A stretch of 64,000 nt of DNA from Thiomonas arsenitoxydans. GTDB lineage: Bacteria; Pseudomonadota; Gammaproteobacteria; Burkholderiales; Burkholderiaceae_C. Position numbers and translations under genes: made by a program. The notes under the pieces are model-generated. The model was not told the DNA's origin. It ran no database searches and worked only from the letters and a program-made list of their open reading frames with translations. The DNA is taken from contig NC_014145.1 in NCBI RefSeq assembly GCF_000253115.1, positions 2,170,001-2,234,000 on the forward strand, read 5' to 3'. Positions 1 to 9,989 of the stretch are shown in pieces (position 1 is the first letter of the stretch; every line of letters begins with the position of its first letter).

Positions 1-1
1 C

Positions 2-928
2 CGCGAGCGCAAGTCGCTCGAAACCGTGGTGCTCGGGCTGGAGAGCCTGACCACGGCGCTGGCCGATCACAGCGAGCTGTTCGAGATGTCGCGCGAGGAA
101 GGCGATGACGCCACCTGCGAAGCCATCGAGGCTGATGTCGAGAAGTCCGCCGACGAAGTCGAGGCGCTGGAGTTCCGCCGCATGTTCTCCAACCCGCTCG
201 ACCCGAGCAATTGCTTCATCGACATTCAGGCCGGCGCCGGTGGCACCGAGGCCTGCGACTGGGCCAGCATGCTGCTGCGGCAGTACCTGCGTTACTGCGA
301 ACGCAAGGGCTTCAAGACCGAGGTGATGGAAGAGACCGAGGGCGACGTCGCGGGCATCCGCAGCGCAACGATCAAGGTCGAGGGCGACTACGCCTACGGC
401 CAGTTGCGCACCGAAACCGGGGTGCATCGCCTGGTGCGCAAGAGCCCGTTTGACTCGTCCGGCGGACGCCACACCAGCTTCGCCAGCGTGTTCGTCTACC
501 CCGAGGTGGACGACTCGATCGAGATCGACATCAACCCTGCGGACGTGCGCACCGACACCTTTCGCGCCAGCGGCGCCGGCGGCCAGCACATCAACAAGAC
601 CGACTCGGCGGTGCGCCTCACGCACATTCCCACCGGCATCGTGGTGCAGTGCCAGAATGATCGCTCGCAACATAAAAACCGCGCCGAAGCCTGGCAGATG
701 CTGCGCTCGCGGCTGTACGAGCACGAGATGCGCAAACGCATGGCCGAGCAGCAGACGCTGGAATCGACCAAGAGCGACGTGGGCTGGGGCCACCAGATCC
801 GCAGCTATGTGCTCGATCAGAGCCGCATCAAAGACCTGCGCACCAACGTCGAAATTTCCAACACCCAGAAAGTGCTCGACGGCGATCTCGACGAATTCAT
901 CACCGCCAGCCTGAAGTCCGGCCTTTGA
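2..928 (+). CDS. prfB: Peptide chain release factor 2 (RF2), 5' end missing
   Basis: Terminates translation at UGA/UAA in the ribosomal A site. The reading frame is open to the first base, so the N-terminal part, including any programmed frameshift site normally near codon 26, lies outside the window. The RF2-specific anticodon-like tripeptide SPF is encoded at 443-451 and the catalytic GGQ motif, in the context [16 protein letters not shown], at 578-586. The C-terminal basic segment is complete and the frame ends at TGA. A GTG at 26 is in frame but is internal, not the start. pepN follows 43 bp later on the same strand. Identification is firm. Confidence 0.97.
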   Translation, partial: RERKSLETVVLGLESLTTALADHSELFEMSREEGDDATCEAIEADVEKSADEVEALEFRRMFSNPLDPSNCFIDIQAGAGGTEACDWASMLLRQYLRYCERKGFKTEVMEETEGDVAGIRSATIKVEGDYAYGQLRTETGVHRLVRKSPFDSSGGRHTSFASVFVYPEVDDSIEIDINPADVRTDTFRASGAGGQHINKTDSAVRLTHIPTGIVVQCQNDRSQHKNRAEAWQMLRSRLYEHEMRKRMAEQQTLESTKSDVGWGHQIRSYVLDQSRIKDLRTNVEISNTQKVLDGDLDEFITASLKSGL

Positions 929-971
929 ACCTCAACCTGATCCCCATTGCCCCGCTGAACTCCGCACTGCC

Positions 972-3644
972 ATGACCGCCAAACCCGACACGCCTGCCCG
1001 CATCATCCGCCTGGCGGAGTACACCCCGCCGTCCTACGCCATCGACAGCGTGCACCTGCGCTTCGATCTCGACCCCGCCAAGACCCGCGTGCACAGCCGC
1101 ATGGCGGTGCGTCGCCTTGAAGGCGCAGCCGAGTCCGCCCCGCTGGTGCTCGACGGCGAAGACATCACCTTGCTGACCCTGAAGGTAAACGGCGAATTCG
1201 TCGCCTTCCGCCAGGACGGCAACACCTTGGTGCTAGACAAACTGCCCGAGACCTTCACACTGGAAATCGAAACCCTCAATGTCCCCCAGGCCAACACCCA
1301 GTTGGCAGGGCTCTACATGTCGGGCGGCGCGTTCTTCACCCAGTGCGAGGCCGAGGGCTTTCGCCGCATCACCTACTGGCCCGACCGCCCGGATGTGATG
1401 AGCCGCTTTCACGTCACCCTGCGGGCCGACAAGGCGCAGTACCCGGTGCTGCTGTCCAACGGCAACCTGGTGTCGCAGACCGACCTGGACGGCGGCCGCC
1501 ATGAAGCGGTGTGGGACGATCCGTTTCCCAAGCCCTGCTACCTGTTCGCCCTGGTTGGCGGCAATCTGGTGTGCCGCGAACAGACCGTGCGCGCCGCGTC
1601 GGGCAAGACGCATCTGCTGCAGGTCTATGTGCGCGCGGGCGATCTGGACAAGACCGAGCACGCGATGGAGTCGCTGATCAAGGCTATCGCGTGGGACGAA
1701 CAGCGCTTCGGCCTGAGCCTCGATCTGGATCGTTTCATGATCGTGGCGGTGAGCGACTTCAACATGGGGGCCATGGAAAACAAGGGCCTCAACATTTTCA
1801 ACACCAAGTATGTGCTGGCCAATCCGGCCACCGCCACCGATGCCGACTATGACGGTATTGAGAGCGTGGTCGGCCACGAGTACTTCCACAACTGGACGGG
1901 TGACCGCATCACCTGCCGCGACTGGTTTCAGCTCAGCCTCAAGGAAGGCCTTACCGTCTTCCGCGATCAGGAATTCAGCCAGGATCTGGCCGCCGCTTCG
2001 GGCGGTGAATCCGCGCGCGCGGTCAAGCGTATCGAAGACGTGCGGGTGCTGCGTACCGCGCAGTTTTCCGAAGATGCCGGTCCGATGGCGCACCCGGTGC
2101 GCCCCGAGCAATACCAGGCCATCGACAATTTCTACACCGCCACCGTCTACGAAAAGGGCGCCGAGGTGGTGCGCATGATGCAGACTCTGGTGGGACGAGC
2201 CGGTTTCCGCAAAGGCATGGATTTGTACTTCCAGCGCTTCGACGGCCAGGCCGTGACCTGCGACGACTTCGCCCAGTCCATGGCCGACGCCAACCCGGAC
2301 TCCGCGCTGGCGCAACATCTTGCCGCCTTCAAGCGCTGGTACAGCCAGGCTGGCACCCCGCGCCTGCACGCCAGCGGCGCGCTCGATACCGCTGCCCGCA
2401 CCTACACCCTCACCCTGCGCCAAACCTTGCCCGACACGCCCGTTCAGACGGGTAAACAGCCGCAGGTCATTCCAGTCGCCACGGGCTTGCTCGACGCCCG
2501 GGGCAACGCCCTGCCCCTGTGGCTGCAAGGCCAGGACAAAGGCACGTCGACCGTGCTGGTCCTCACTGAAGACCAGCAGACCTTCGTCTTCGAGCAGATC
2601 GATGCCCACGCAGTCACGCCCTCATTGCTGCGCGGCTTCTCCGCCCCGGTCATCCTCGACTACGCCTACACCGATGCCGAGTTGCTGCATCTGCTCGCGC
2701 ACGACGCCGACCCGTTCAACCGTTGGGAAGCGGCGCAGCGCCTGACGCTGTCGCGCCTGCTGGCAGCCGTTCGCGGCGAGGCGCTGAACCTCGATGCGCC
2801 CTATCTCGACGCGCTGCGCGCCGTGCTCCGCGACCCGAAGCTCGATCCGGCGTTCAAGGAACTGCTGCTCACCCCGCCTGGCGAGGCCTACATCGCCGAG
2901 CAGCTTGAAGAGGTCGATCCTCCTCGCATCCACCGCGCCCGTCAGGCGCTACGCACCGTGCTGGCGCGAGAACTTGCGCAGGACTGGCAAACCCTCTGGG
3001 ACACCCTCACGCCCGAAGGCGGCTACAGCCCCGACTTTGCCAGTGCCGGTCGCCGCGCCCTGCGCAATCTGGCCCAGGCACATTTGTGCGAACTCGGACA
3101 GGCGACTTGGCTGGGACGGGTCTATCAACGCGTCAAGGATGCCGACAACATGACCGACCGCTTCGCCGCGCTGGCCGCGTTGGTACATGTCGGCGCCGAT
3201 CTGACCAAGCCCGCGCTGGAGCGCTTTGCCGCCCAGTTCGCCGGTGAAGCCCTGGTCATGGACAAATGGTTCGCGCTGCAGGCCAGCGCGCCCGACCACG
3301 ACGGGCAGCAACTCGACCGCGTGCGCGCGCTGATGCGGCATCCCGCCTTCTCCATCCACAGCCCCAACCGCGCACGCAGCGTGCTGTTCGCCTACTGCCA
3401 GGCCAACCCCGGCGCCTTCCACCGCGCCGATGGTGCGGGCTACGCCTTCTGGGCCGAACAGGTTCAGGCGCTCGATGCCATCAACCCACAGGTCGCCGCC
3501 CGGTTGGCGCGGGCTCTCGACCGCTGGCGCAAGCTCGCGCCCGCCTATCGCGAAGCGGCGCAACAAGCGCTACGCACCGTGGCAGAAAGCGCCACGCTGT
3601 CTTCCGACACCCGCGAAATCATCGAACGCGCCCTGGCCGACTGA
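972..3644 (+). CDS. pepN: Aminopeptidase N (M1 family zinc metallopeptidase)
   Basis: Cytosolic zinc aminopeptidase that removes N-terminal residues from peptides in the last steps of protein turnover. The 890-residue length matches bacterial PepN (about 870-890). The substrate-anchoring GAMEN motif is near residue 266, the zinc motif HEYFH at about 302-306, and the third zinc ligand is the Glu of LKEGLT near 325. The remaining two thirds form the helical C-terminal domain typical of the family. The ATG start at 972 follows prfB closely and may be co-transcribed with it. No frameshifts or missing catalytic residues were seen. Confidence 0.97.
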   Translation: MTAKPDTPARIIRLAEYTPPSYAIDSVHLRFDLDPAKTRVHSRMAVRRLEGAAESAPLVLDGEDITLLTLKVNGEFVAFRQDGNTLVLDKLPETFTLEIETLNVPQANTQLAGLYMSGGAFFTQCEAEGFRRITYWPDRPDVMSRFHVTLRADKAQYPVLLSNGNLVSQTDLDGGRHEAVWDDPFPKPCYLFALVGGNLVCREQTVRAASGKTHLLQVYVRAGDLDKTEHAMESLIKAIAWDEQRFGLSLDLDRFMIVAVSDFNMGAMENKGLNIFNTKYVLANPATATDADYDGIESVVGHEYFHNWTGDRITCRDWFQLSLKEGLTVFRDQEFSQDLAAASGGESARAVKRIEDVRVLRTAQFSEDAGPMAHPVRPEQYQAIDNFYTATVYEKGAEVVRMMQTLVGRAGFRKGMDLYFQRFDGQAVTCDDFAQSMADANPDSALAQHLAAFKRWYSQAGTPRLHASGALDTAARTYTLTLRQTLPDTPVQTGKQPQVIPVATGLLDARGNALPLWLQGQDKGTSTVLVLTEDQQTFVFEQIDAHAVTPSLLRGFSAPVILDYAYTDAELLHLLAHDADPFNRWEAAQRLTLSRLLAAVRGEALNLDAPYLDALRAVLRDPKLDPAFKELLLTPPGEAYIAEQLEEVDPPRIHRARQALRTVLARELAQDWQTLWDTLTPEGGYSPDFASAGRRALRNLAQAHLCELGQATWLGRVYQRVKDADNMTDRFAALAALVHVGADLTKPALERFAAQFAGEALVMDKWFALQASAPDHDGQQLDRVRALMRHPAFSIHSPNRARSVLFAYCQANPGAFHRADGAGYAFWAEQVQALDAINPQVAARLARALDRWRKLAPAYREAAQQALRTVAESATLSSDTREIIERALAD

Positions 3645-3678
3645 TCGCGGCGCGCCCCTTTCCTTCCAGAGACTCCCC

Positions 3679-4689
3679 ATGACCCAATCCGTCAACCTCA
3701 CCCGCTATCTCGTCGAGCAGGAGCGCGAGCACGGCGTCATCACGCCCCAATTGCGCCTGCTCGTCGAAGTGGTCGCCCGCGCCTGCAAACGCATCAGCAT
3801 CGCCGTGAACAAAGGCGCATTGGGCGACGTGCTCGGCTCCGCCGGCACCGGCAACGTGCAAGGCGAAGTGCAGAAGAAGCTCGACGTCATCGCCAACGAT
3901 GTGCTGATCCACGCCAACGAGTGGGGCGGACATCTGGCCGCCATGGCCTCGGAAGAAATGGACACCGTGTTCCCGGTCTCCGAGCACTACCCGCGCGGCG
4001 AATACCTGCTGCTGTTCGACCCGCTCGATGGCTCGTCCAATATCGACGTGGACGTCACCATCGGCACCATCTTTTCCGTGCTGCAGATTCCCAAAAACAC
4101 CACCGACGTCACCGAGCAGCATTTTCTCCAGTCCGGCAGCAAGCAAGTTGCCGCCGGCTATTGCGTCTATGGCCCGCAAACCCAACTCGTGCTCACCGTA
4201 GGGCATGGAGTGGCCGTGTTCACCCTGGACCGGGAACAGGGCAGTTTCGTCCTCACTGAGCGCGATTTGCAAATTCCGCCCAGCACTAGCGAGTTCTCGA
4301 TCAATATGTCGAATCTGCGTCACTGGGCGCCACCAATCAAGCGCTACATCGACGAATGCCTGCAAGGCAAGGACGGTCCGCGCGGACGCGACTTCAACAT
4401 GCGCTGGGTGGGCAGCATGGTGGCCGATGTGCACCGCATCCTCATGCGTGGCGGCGTGTTCCTGTATCCGTGGGATCAGCGCGAGCCGAACAAACCCGGC
4501 AAGCTGCGCCTGCTGTACGAAGCCAACCCCATGAGCTTGCTGGTGGAGCAAGCCGGCGGCGCAGCCACAACTGGCTCGCAGCGCATCCTCGACATCGTCC
4601 CCACCTCGCTGCATGAGCGTTGCAGCGTGATGCTCGGCTCGCGCGAAGAAGTCGAACTGCTGCAGCGCTACCACGCGCAGACCGTCTGA
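3679..4689 (+). CDS. fbp: Fructose-1,6-bisphosphatase class I
   Basis: Hydrolyses fructose-1,6-bisphosphate to fructose-6-phosphate in gluconeogenesis, and in the Calvin cycle if the host is autotrophic. The frame extends upstream into pepN, but the ATG at 3679 ([19 protein letters not shown]) gives a normal 336-residue product and lies 35 bp after the pepN stop, so I chose it. The metal and substrate motif FDPLDGSSN is at about residues 113-121, preceded by an acidic SEEMD segment. The C-terminal [15 protein letters not shown] region is conserved in the family. No allosteric features can be read from sequence alone. Confidence 0.96.
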   Translation: MTQSVNLTRYLVEQEREHGVITPQLRLLVEVVARACKRISIAVNKGALGDVLGSAGTGNVQGEVQKKLDVIANDVLIHANEWGGHLAAMASEEMDTVFPVSEHYPRGEYLLLFDPLDGSSNIDVDVTIGTIFSVLQIPKNTTDVTEQHFLQSGSKQVAAGYCVYGPQTQLVLTVGHGVAVFTLDREQGSFVLTERDLQIPPSTSEFSINMSNLRHWAPPIKRYIDECLQGKDGPRGRDFNMRWVGSMVADVHRILMRGGVFLYPWDQREPNKPGKLRLLYEANPMSLLVEQAGGAATTGSQRILDIVPTSLHERCSVMLGSREEVELLQRYHAQTV

Positions 4690-4732
4690 ACTGAAAAGTA
4701 AATCCCGCCCCTGGTATAGAATGGCTGGCTTC

Positions 4733-4808
4733 GCCGGTGTAGCTCAGTTGGTAGAGCAGCGCATTCGTAATGCGAAGGTCGAGGGTTCGACTCCTTTCAC
4801 CGGCACCA
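4733..4808 (+). tRNA. tRNA-Thr (anticodon CGU)
   Basis: The cloverleaf is readable: acceptor GCCGGTG paired with CACCGGC, D arm GCTC-AGTTGGTA-GAGC, anticodon loop TTCGTAA with anticodon CGT at its centre, T arm with GTTCGACT-type loop, and an encoded ACCA end. It is 76 nt long, starts 43 bp after fbp and is followed by a rho-independent terminator. The outermost anticodon-stem pair is a mismatch, which does not weaken the call. Confidence 0.95.
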
Positions 4809-4817
4809 ATAGTCCTT

Positions 4818-4844
4818 AAAACCGCCCTAACCGGCGGTTTTTTT
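4818..4844 (+). terminator. Rho-independent terminator after tRNA-Thr
   Basis: Stem ACCGCC / GGCGGT separated by CTAACC, with A residues before and a run of T residues after it. It sits 10 bp beyond the tRNA CCA end, as expected for a tRNA operon terminator. Confidence 0.85.
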
Positions 4845-5377
4845 GTGCCCGATCGCCAGAAAAAAGAAAAATACTAAGTGAATCAATCACGTGGGATTTT
4901 ATTCTGGCGGAGAGAGGGTCTGCCTAGAGCATTTTCATCGCCGGGAATGTATGGCGTGGGCGCTTTCTGCGATCCAGTTGTGAATGGCGGTCGGATTCCG
5001 TAGAAATCTGGCGGCGAGAGTCAGAGCAGCGTGGTCACCCCGTGGCCTGAGGTGGTCGGGGCCGTCGTTCGTCGAGGGACCGCCGGGGGCGTCGCAAGGA
5101 GCCCGGAGGGCGACTGAAGACGCCCCCGGCGCGCGCGACTGCGGGGGTATGTGTTCGAGGGGTGTGGGATCTGTGACGGTCCTGGGGCTGGCCCGCGCGG
5201 TGGCTTTGCTGTAGAAACGGCGCTGGCCTGCTGGAGAAGCAGGCGCGGCACCGTACAGACCTGGCAGTTTGACCCGGTGCCGCGCCCCGTGCCGATGAGG
5301 CGACGTCGCACGCGGAGTTTGGCACGACGCGGTGACGCCTGTCGATATCAGGTTTTCAGTCATCGGCCCCGCTGCCG
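4845..5377. other. Gene-free, G+C-rich stretch ahead of the IS21-type genes
   Basis: I see no convincing gene here; open frames of 60-100 codons on both strands have no family-like features. It probably contains the left boundary of the IS21-type element, but the right end of that element is lost, so no terminal repeat can be matched to define it. Near its start, 4905-4918 reads TGGCGGAGAGAGGG. This is the reverse complement of a typical tRNA-Ser 3' end with CCA (CCCTCTCTCCGCCA), without the rest of a tRNA. Confidence 0.5.
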
Positions 5378-5797
5378 ATGGACGTTCCAGCCCGCCGCTA
5401 TCTCTGTGCGCACTGCCGCTGCGCCGTGCTGATCTGCAGCCGCTGCGACCGCGGCAACCGGTATTGCGCCGATGGCTGCGCGCAACAGGCGCGCCGCCAG
5501 TCTTTGCGTGCGGCTGGGCGGCGTTACCAGGCGTCGCTGCGGGGGCGGCACGCGCACGCGCAGCGGCAGCGGCTCTGGAGGGCGCGTCAACACAAAGTGA
5601 CGCATCAGGGTTCCCCACCCACGCAGGCGCCTGCTCCACTGGCGGTGTCGGAGGCGACGACACGATGTTCGGCGCCCCCGTGGCACTGCCTGTTTTGCCG
5701 GCAGGCCCTGGCCTCGGAGTTCGTGCGACAGGACTTCCTGCGCCGCCGCATCCGTCGTCGCCCGAACTGGAATCCGCAACATGGCCACGCCCCCTGA
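5378..5797 (+). CDS. Cys-rich (zinc-ribbon-like) accessory protein of an IS21-type element
   Basis: A 139-residue basic protein with N-terminal cysteines arranged as CAHC, CSRC and CADGC within the first 35 residues, which suggests a zinc-binding knuckle. A long Arg/Gln-rich segment follows. Near the C-terminus another pair of cysteines occurs in CLFCRQAL. The gene overlaps the istA start at 5781 by 17 bp, which suggests translational coupling. ORFs of this kind precede istA in some betaproteobacterial IS21 relatives, as I recall. Function is unknown; a role in DNA binding or transposase control is inference only. Frame and Cys pattern make it more credible than the overlapping frame starting at 5332. 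Confidence 0.6.
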   Translation: MDVPARRYLCAHCRCAVLICSRCDRGNRYCADGCAQQARRQSLRAAGRRYQASLRGRHAHAQRQRLWRARQHKVTHQGSPPTQAPAPLAVSEATTRCSAPPWHCLFCRQALASEFVRQDFLRRRIRRRPNWNPQHGHAP

Positions 5798-7282
5798 GAT
5801 CGAGGCGCAGATCCTGCGCTACTACCACGCCGAGCGCTGGCGCATCGGCACCATTGCCGCGCAATTGCATGTGCACCGCGACACCGTCGCCCGGGTGCTG
5901 GCCCAGGCCGGCCTGCCTGCCGTGCCGGGCGTCTTGCACCGCCCCTCGGCCATCGAGCCCTATCTGCCCTTCATCGGCCAGACGCTCAAGCAGTTCCCCT
6001 CGCTCACGGCCGCGCGGCTGTACGCCATGGTGCGTGAGCGCGGCTATGGCGGGCGCCCGGACCACTTCCGCCACCTCATCGCGCGCCACCGCCCGCGCCG
6101 GGCTGCCCAAGCCTATCTGCGCCTGCGCACGTTGCAGGGGAGCAGGCCCAAGTCGACTGGGCGCACTTCGGGCATCTGCAGATCGGCCGCGCGCGCCGCC
6201 CCCTCATGGGCTTCGTCATGGTGCTGTCGTGGTCGCGCCAGATCTTCCTGCGTTTCTTCCTCGACGCGCGCATGGAGAGCTTCCTGCTCGGCCACGTCGC
6301 CGCCTTCGAAGCCTGGGGCGGCGCCGCCCGGGTCGCCCTGTACGACAACCTGAAGTCGGCCGTGCTCGAGCGCCGCGGGGATGCCATCCGCTTGCACCCC
6401 ACGCTTCTGGCCCTGGCCGGGCATTACCGCTACGAGCCGCGCCCGGTGGCGCCAGCTCGCGGCAACGAGAAGGGGCGGGTCGAGCGCAGCATCCGCTATA
6501 TCCGCGACGCCTTCTTCGCCGGGCGCCAGTTCGCCGACCTGGACGACCTCAACGCCCAGGCCGCCGCCTGGTGCATGGCAGACGCGGGCGAACGCGCCTG
6601 CCCGGAGGACGCCTCCTTGCGCGTGGGCCAGGCCTTCGAGCGCGAGCGCGACCATCTGCTGAGCCTGCCCGCGACGCCGTTTGTCTGCGAAGAGGTCAAG
6701 GCGGTCAGCGTGGGCAAGTCCCCCTACGTGCGCTTCGACCTCAACGACGACTCGGTGCCGGCCACCGAGGTGCAGCGCACCCTGAGCGTGGTGGCCTGCG
6801 AGCGCCTGGTGCGCATCCTCGACGCGCAGCGCGTCGTGGCCACCCATGCGCGCAGCTGGTACCGCGGCGAGGTCATCGAAGTCAAACAGCATGTGCAGGA
6901 CTTGGTCGACTCCAAACGCGCCGCGCACGCCCATCGCGACACCGATCGCCTGGTGAGCGCCGCGCCCGCCTGCCGCGATCTGCTGCGTCAGGCCGCCGAA
7001 CGCGGCGAGCCGCTCGGGCGCATGGCCCGCGCCCTGGGCGAGTTGCTCGACCCGTATGGCGCCGCCGAACTGCAGCGCGCCGCGCTCGACGCCTTGGGGC
7101 GCGGCGTTCCCCACGTCTCGGCGGTGCGCCTGGCGTTGGATCGCCGCCGCCTGCAGCGCCACGATCCACCGCCCGTAGCCGTGCCGCTACCTGAGCACAT
7201 CCAGCAGCGCGACGTGGCGGTGTGCCACCCCAGCCTGGCCGTCTACGACCACCTCACCGAGCCTGAGGATGACCCATCCTGA
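5781..7282 (+). pseudogene. istA: IS21-family transposase IstA, disrupted by a frameshift
   Basis: The N-terminal part (from 5781) has the helix-turn-helix region [20 protein letters not shown]. The frame then fails just after RLRTL. The integrase core continues in another frame from about 6140: VDWAHFG holds the first catalytic Asp, YDNLKSAV the second and GNEKGRVE the Glu, so DDE is complete in the downstream piece. The break coincides with the G-run at 6137-6140. Loss of one G there would explain it, since restoring one gives GEQAQVDW in frame. The C-terminal part runs to a TGA at 7280-7282. Programmed frameshifting is not usual for istA, so I treat it as a pseudogene. Confidence 0.82.
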
Positions 7283-7757
7283 CCCCCTGCGCCAACGTGC
7301 CGCCGCCTTGCAACTGCACGGGCTGCTGGCGCACTGGAACGACTGCGCCGGGCAGCCCTGGCTGCCGTCCTTGCTGGACTGGGAGGAGGCCGAGCGCGCC
7401 CGCCGCTCCCTGGAGCGGCGCCTGCGCTGCGCCCACATCGGGCGCTTCAAACCCCTGGCCGACTTCGACTGGGGCTGGCCCCAGCAGTGCGACCAGGGCG
7501 CCATCGCCGAACTCATGGAGCTGTCCTTCCTGCGCGAGGCCGGCAACGCCATCCTGGTCGGCCCCTCCGGGCTGGGAAAGACCACCATCGCCCAGAACAT
7601 CGCCCATCAGGCCGTGCTGCACGGCTACACCGTGCGCTTCACCACCGCCGGTCAGCTCCTGGGTGAACTCGCATCCCTGGACAGCGACTCGGCCCTGCGC
7701 TCGCGCCTGCACTTGTACGCAGCCAGACTGCGCCCGTCCTCGATACGCTGGCAGTGA
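7269..7757 (+). pseudogene. istB: IS21-family transposition helper ATPase IstB, C-terminally truncated
   Basis: The product begins MTHPDPLRQRAAALQLHGLL and has Walker A GPSGLGKTT near residue 100, as in the AAA+ helper of IS21 transposition. Family members are about 250-260 residues. Here recognisable sequence ends at LDSDSALRSRLHLYA (about 7719), before the Walker B region, and the frame runs into foreign sequence until 7757. The start overlaps the istA end by 14 bp, the normal IS21 arrangement. Without Walker B and the C-terminal half it cannot be functional. Confidence 0.85.
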
Positions 7758-8125
7758 TGCGGCTGTCCGGGGGCGTGGGCGCGGCCCGAGTAGGCTTGCG
7801 CCTGTCCGCCTGCCTGGCCCACGGCGGCAACGAATGCGTCCCGCAAGTCTTTGGTGGCAGTCAGGAACAGCAGGGGCGTCTGGCGTTGTGCTGCGATCTG
7901 CGCGATCTGGTAGGACTTGCCCAGCCCAGTGCTGGCCTGGATCAGGAGCGGCGGCGGGACGCGTGGCTTGGGCGCATTGAACGACGTGCGGGCACGACGC
8001 GCCGCCTGCGCCCTGTCTTGCCAGACTTGCAGATCGAACAACCACTGGTCATGCGCGCCCAGCGCTTGCTGGAGCACTGCAGATAGACGGACACGGGCGG
8101 CCTGCGGCGTGCGCAGGGGCGCCAT
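7720..8125 (-). pseudogene. N-terminal fragment of a P-loop helicase/ATPase, interrupted by the IS remnant
   Basis: Reading from the ATG at 8125 on the minus strand, the product has Walker A ASTGLGKS after a PPPLLI strand and then a LLFLTATKDLRDAF motif. This resembles the first helicase domain of the superfamily 2-like proteins carried by integrated plasmids and phages. After about 130 residues the frame enters the IS21 remnant, so the rest of the gene is missing. It starts 1 bp after the stop of the upstream AlpA-like gene, so the two formed an operon. The exact family is not certain. Confidence 0.6.
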
Positions 8126-8126
8126 G

Positions 8127-8435
8127 TCAAAGCTCCTGCAGGCTGTGGCCCTTGCGCGGTCGCCCCCGGCGCGCTGGCTGCGGCAGGGTGATAGGCGTTG
8201 CCGCGCCTTCGCCTGTGGCGTGATCCGGTTGCCCGATGCGGGCGACCCAGTTCTCCAGATCGGCGACGCGGTAGCGCAGCGAGGTGTTGATCTTGACGGG
8301 CTGAGGCCAGTGCGCGGGTGGTTGCTTGCTGCGGTACGTCCAGTGCCGAATGGTGCTGTAGGAAAACCCGAGCAAGTCAGCGGCGGCACGAATGTCGAGC
8401 AGGAGAGGCGTGGTGGTGTGCTGTGGGTGCGGCAT
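8127..8435 (-). CDS. AlpA-like DNA-binding protein (excisionase/regulator type)
   Basis: A 102-residue protein with a winged-helix/MerR-like N-terminus: LLDIRAAADLLGFSYSTIRHW is followed by YRSKQPPAHWPQPVKI and LRYRVADLENWV. This is the pattern of AlpA/excisionase DNA-binding proteins that control integrase genes of prophages and islands. The C-terminus is Arg/Lys/Pro-rich. The ATG at 8435 is the only good start. It lies directly upstream of the truncated helicase gene and next to the GGGACA repeat array and tRNA-Pro, which fits a remnant of an integrated element. No integrase gene remains in the window. Confidence 0.7.
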   Translation of the reverse strand: MPHPQHTTTPLLLDIRAAADLLGFSYSTIRHWTYRSKQPPAHWPQPVKINTSLRYRVADLENWVARIGQPDHATGEGAATPITLPQPARRGRPRKGHSLQEL

Positions 8436-8599
8436 GGCAATCCCCGAAAGTCTGTATACAGGGATATGCGCAGGGGCGGCACAACATGAAAAAGCCCGGC
8501 AGAGCGCATGGCTGGCCAGGCGAATCTCCGGGAAATCAGGGACTACAGAACTTGTTGAGGCAACTCATGCCCTGGGGCGCTTGCCGCTTTTTGGCACCC

Positions 8600-8676
8600 T
8601 TGGGACATTCCGGGGACAAAAAACGGGGGGATTCTTGGGACACTCCAGGGACAATACGGGGACAAATTGATGTCCC
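8600..8676. repeat. GGGACA repeat array with 11-bp spacing
   Basis: GGGACA begins at 8602, 8613, 8637, 8648 and 8659, and its inverse TGTCCC at 8671-8676. Two 20-bp units, 8600-8619 and 8635-8654, differ at only two positions. The 11-bp steps equal about one helical turn. It lies between the AlpA-like gene and the 3' end of tRNA-Pro, where recombinase or excisionase binding sites of an integrated element would be expected. Confidence 0.65.
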
Positions 8677-8683
8677 AAAGACG

Positions 8684-8713
8684 AAAAAAAGCCCACAGTA
8701 TCAGTGCGGGCTT
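8684..8713 (-). terminator. Rho-independent terminator of the tRNA-Pro transcript
   Basis: On the minus strand AAGCCCGCAC pairs with GTGGGCTT (one bulge) around a short loop and is followed by a run of seven T residues. It lies about 35 bp past the tRNA-Pro CCA end. Confidence 0.8.
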
Positions 8714-8746
8714 GTTCTGTAATTCATTGATTTACTTGATGTTATT

Positions 8747-8823
<77 letters not shown>

Positions 8824-8838
8824 ACGAAGCTCGCCATT

Positions 8839-9975
8839 CTACCGGGTGATTTCCCTCGGGTCGGTTTCAGCCTGGGCCAAAGCCCAGCGGACATGCTCTT
8901 GCAGCAGCGCTCTGGCATGCGGGAGTGCGCTGTGCAGTGCTTGGATAGCTGCCTGGCGCCAGGCCGTCTCGTGATTGCCTCGAAGGCCGTTGCCCAAGGC
9001 AACGGCGAGGTTGCGCTGCCAGCGCTCGAAGCCGATGCGGCGAATCGGGCTGCCCTCGGTGCGCTGCTCGAACTGCGCTTCGCTCCAATTCCACAGGTCG
9101 AGCAGCTGGGCCTGGTCAAAACCGTGGCGGGGATCGAAATCGGGCAAGGAGCTGCGCTGGGCATAACGATTCCAGGGGCAGATCAGCTGGCAGTCGTCGC
9201 ATCCGTAGATGCGGTTGCCGATCAGCGGACGCAGTTCCAGGGGAATCGGCCCTGCGTGTTCGATGGTCAGGTAGGAAATGCAGCGCCGCGCGTCGAGTTG
9301 TTCTGGGCCAAGAATGGCCTGCGTTGGGCAGATCACGATGCATTTGCGGCAGGTGCCGCAGTGGGCGCTCGCGGGGGCGTCCACCGGGAGGGGCAGACCG
9401 ATGAATATTTCTCCCAGAAAAAACATCGATCCGCTATCGCGCTGCAGCAGCAGGGTGTGTTTGCCGCGCCAGCCGAGCCCGGCGCGTGCCGCCAGCTCCA
9501 CTTCCAGCACGGGGGCGGAGTCGGTGAACACGCGCACGACGCCCGGGTCGATCTGGGCGGCGATGTAATCGGCCAGTTGTTGCAGCTTGCGCCTGAGCAC
9601 CTTGTGATAGTCGCGTCCTCGGGCATAGACGGAGATCGTGGCCGCTTCGGGTTGCGCCAGCCTTTGCCATTCCGCATCGCGCCAGTCGGCCGGGCTTGCG
9701 CGCGGGAGATAGTCCAGGCGAGCGGTGATGACGCGCAGCGTGCCGGGCACCAGTTCCGCGGGGCGGGCGCGCTTGAGGCCGTGTCGCTGCATGTAGTCCA
9801 TGCTGCCGTGATGTCCAGCGGCCAGCCAGTCGAGCAGGGGCGCCTCGGCCGAGCGCAGATCGACCCCGGTGATGCCGATTTGCGAAAATCCCAGCGCACG
9901 CCCCTGCTGTTTGATGTCTTGCGCCAGCGCGCGCAGACGCTCGGGCGATGTGCTGAGTTGCTCCATCCGCGCCAT
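8839..9975 (-). CDS. queG: Epoxyqueuosine reductase QueG
   Basis: Reduces epoxyqueuosine to queuosine in tRNA (last step of Q modification at position 34), using a cobalamin and two [4Fe-4S] clusters. The 378-residue length is typical. Cluster-binding motifs are visible as [12 protein letters not shown] (near residue 205) and [10 protein letters not shown] (near 258). The N-terminal half has the conserved [12 protein letters not shown] segment around the cobalamin site. An alternative ATG at 9966 ([11 protein letters not shown]) would shorten the protein by three residues. The gene is divergent from tsaE, with only 14 bp between the starts, so promoters overlap the coding ends. Confidence 0.96.
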   Translation of the reverse strand: MARMEQLSTSPERLRALAQDIKQQGRALGFSQIGITGVDLRSAEAPLLDWLAAGHHGSMDYMQRHGLKRARPAELVPGTLRVITARLDYLPRASPADWRDAEWQRLAQPEAATISVYARGRDYHKVLRRKLQQLADYIAAQIDPGVVRVFTDSAPVLEVELAARAGLGWRGKHTLLLQRDSGSMFFLGEIFIGLPLPVDAPASAHCGTCRKCIVICPTQAILGPEQLDARRCISYLTIEHAGPIPLELRPLIGNRIYGCDDCQLICPWNRYAQRSSLPDFDPRHGFDQAQLLDLWNWSEAQFEQRTEGSPIRRIGFERWQRNLAVALGNGLRGNHETAWRQAAIQALHSALPHARALLQEHVRWALAQAETDPREITR

Positions 9976-9989
9976 TCTAGAAATCTCCC

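Larger units (their letters stand above)
5340..7719 (+). mobile_element. Remnant of an IS21-family insertion sequence
   Basis: The order zinc-ribbon ORF, istA, istB on one strand is that of an IS21-family element. The element is decayed: istA carries a frameshift near 6137-6140, and istB stops matching its family near 7719, where the sequence switches to an unrelated helicase gene on the other strand. The right terminus is therefore missing or was deleted. The left boundary at 5340 is approximate and is not supported by a paired inverted repeat. It should be immobile on its own. Confidence 0.75.

Noticed and set aside
1233..2609. 458-codon minus-strand frame
   Set aside because: Lies wholly inside pepN and has no recognisable motif.
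4935..6110. 391-codon minus-strand frame across the IS21 left part
   Set aside because: Low-complexity Arg/Ala/Gly-rich sequence antisense to istA and its accessory ORF.
6130..6145. Programmed frameshift in istA
   Set aside because: IS21 istA is normally one frame, istB is truncated too, and a single lost G explains the break, so decay is simpler.
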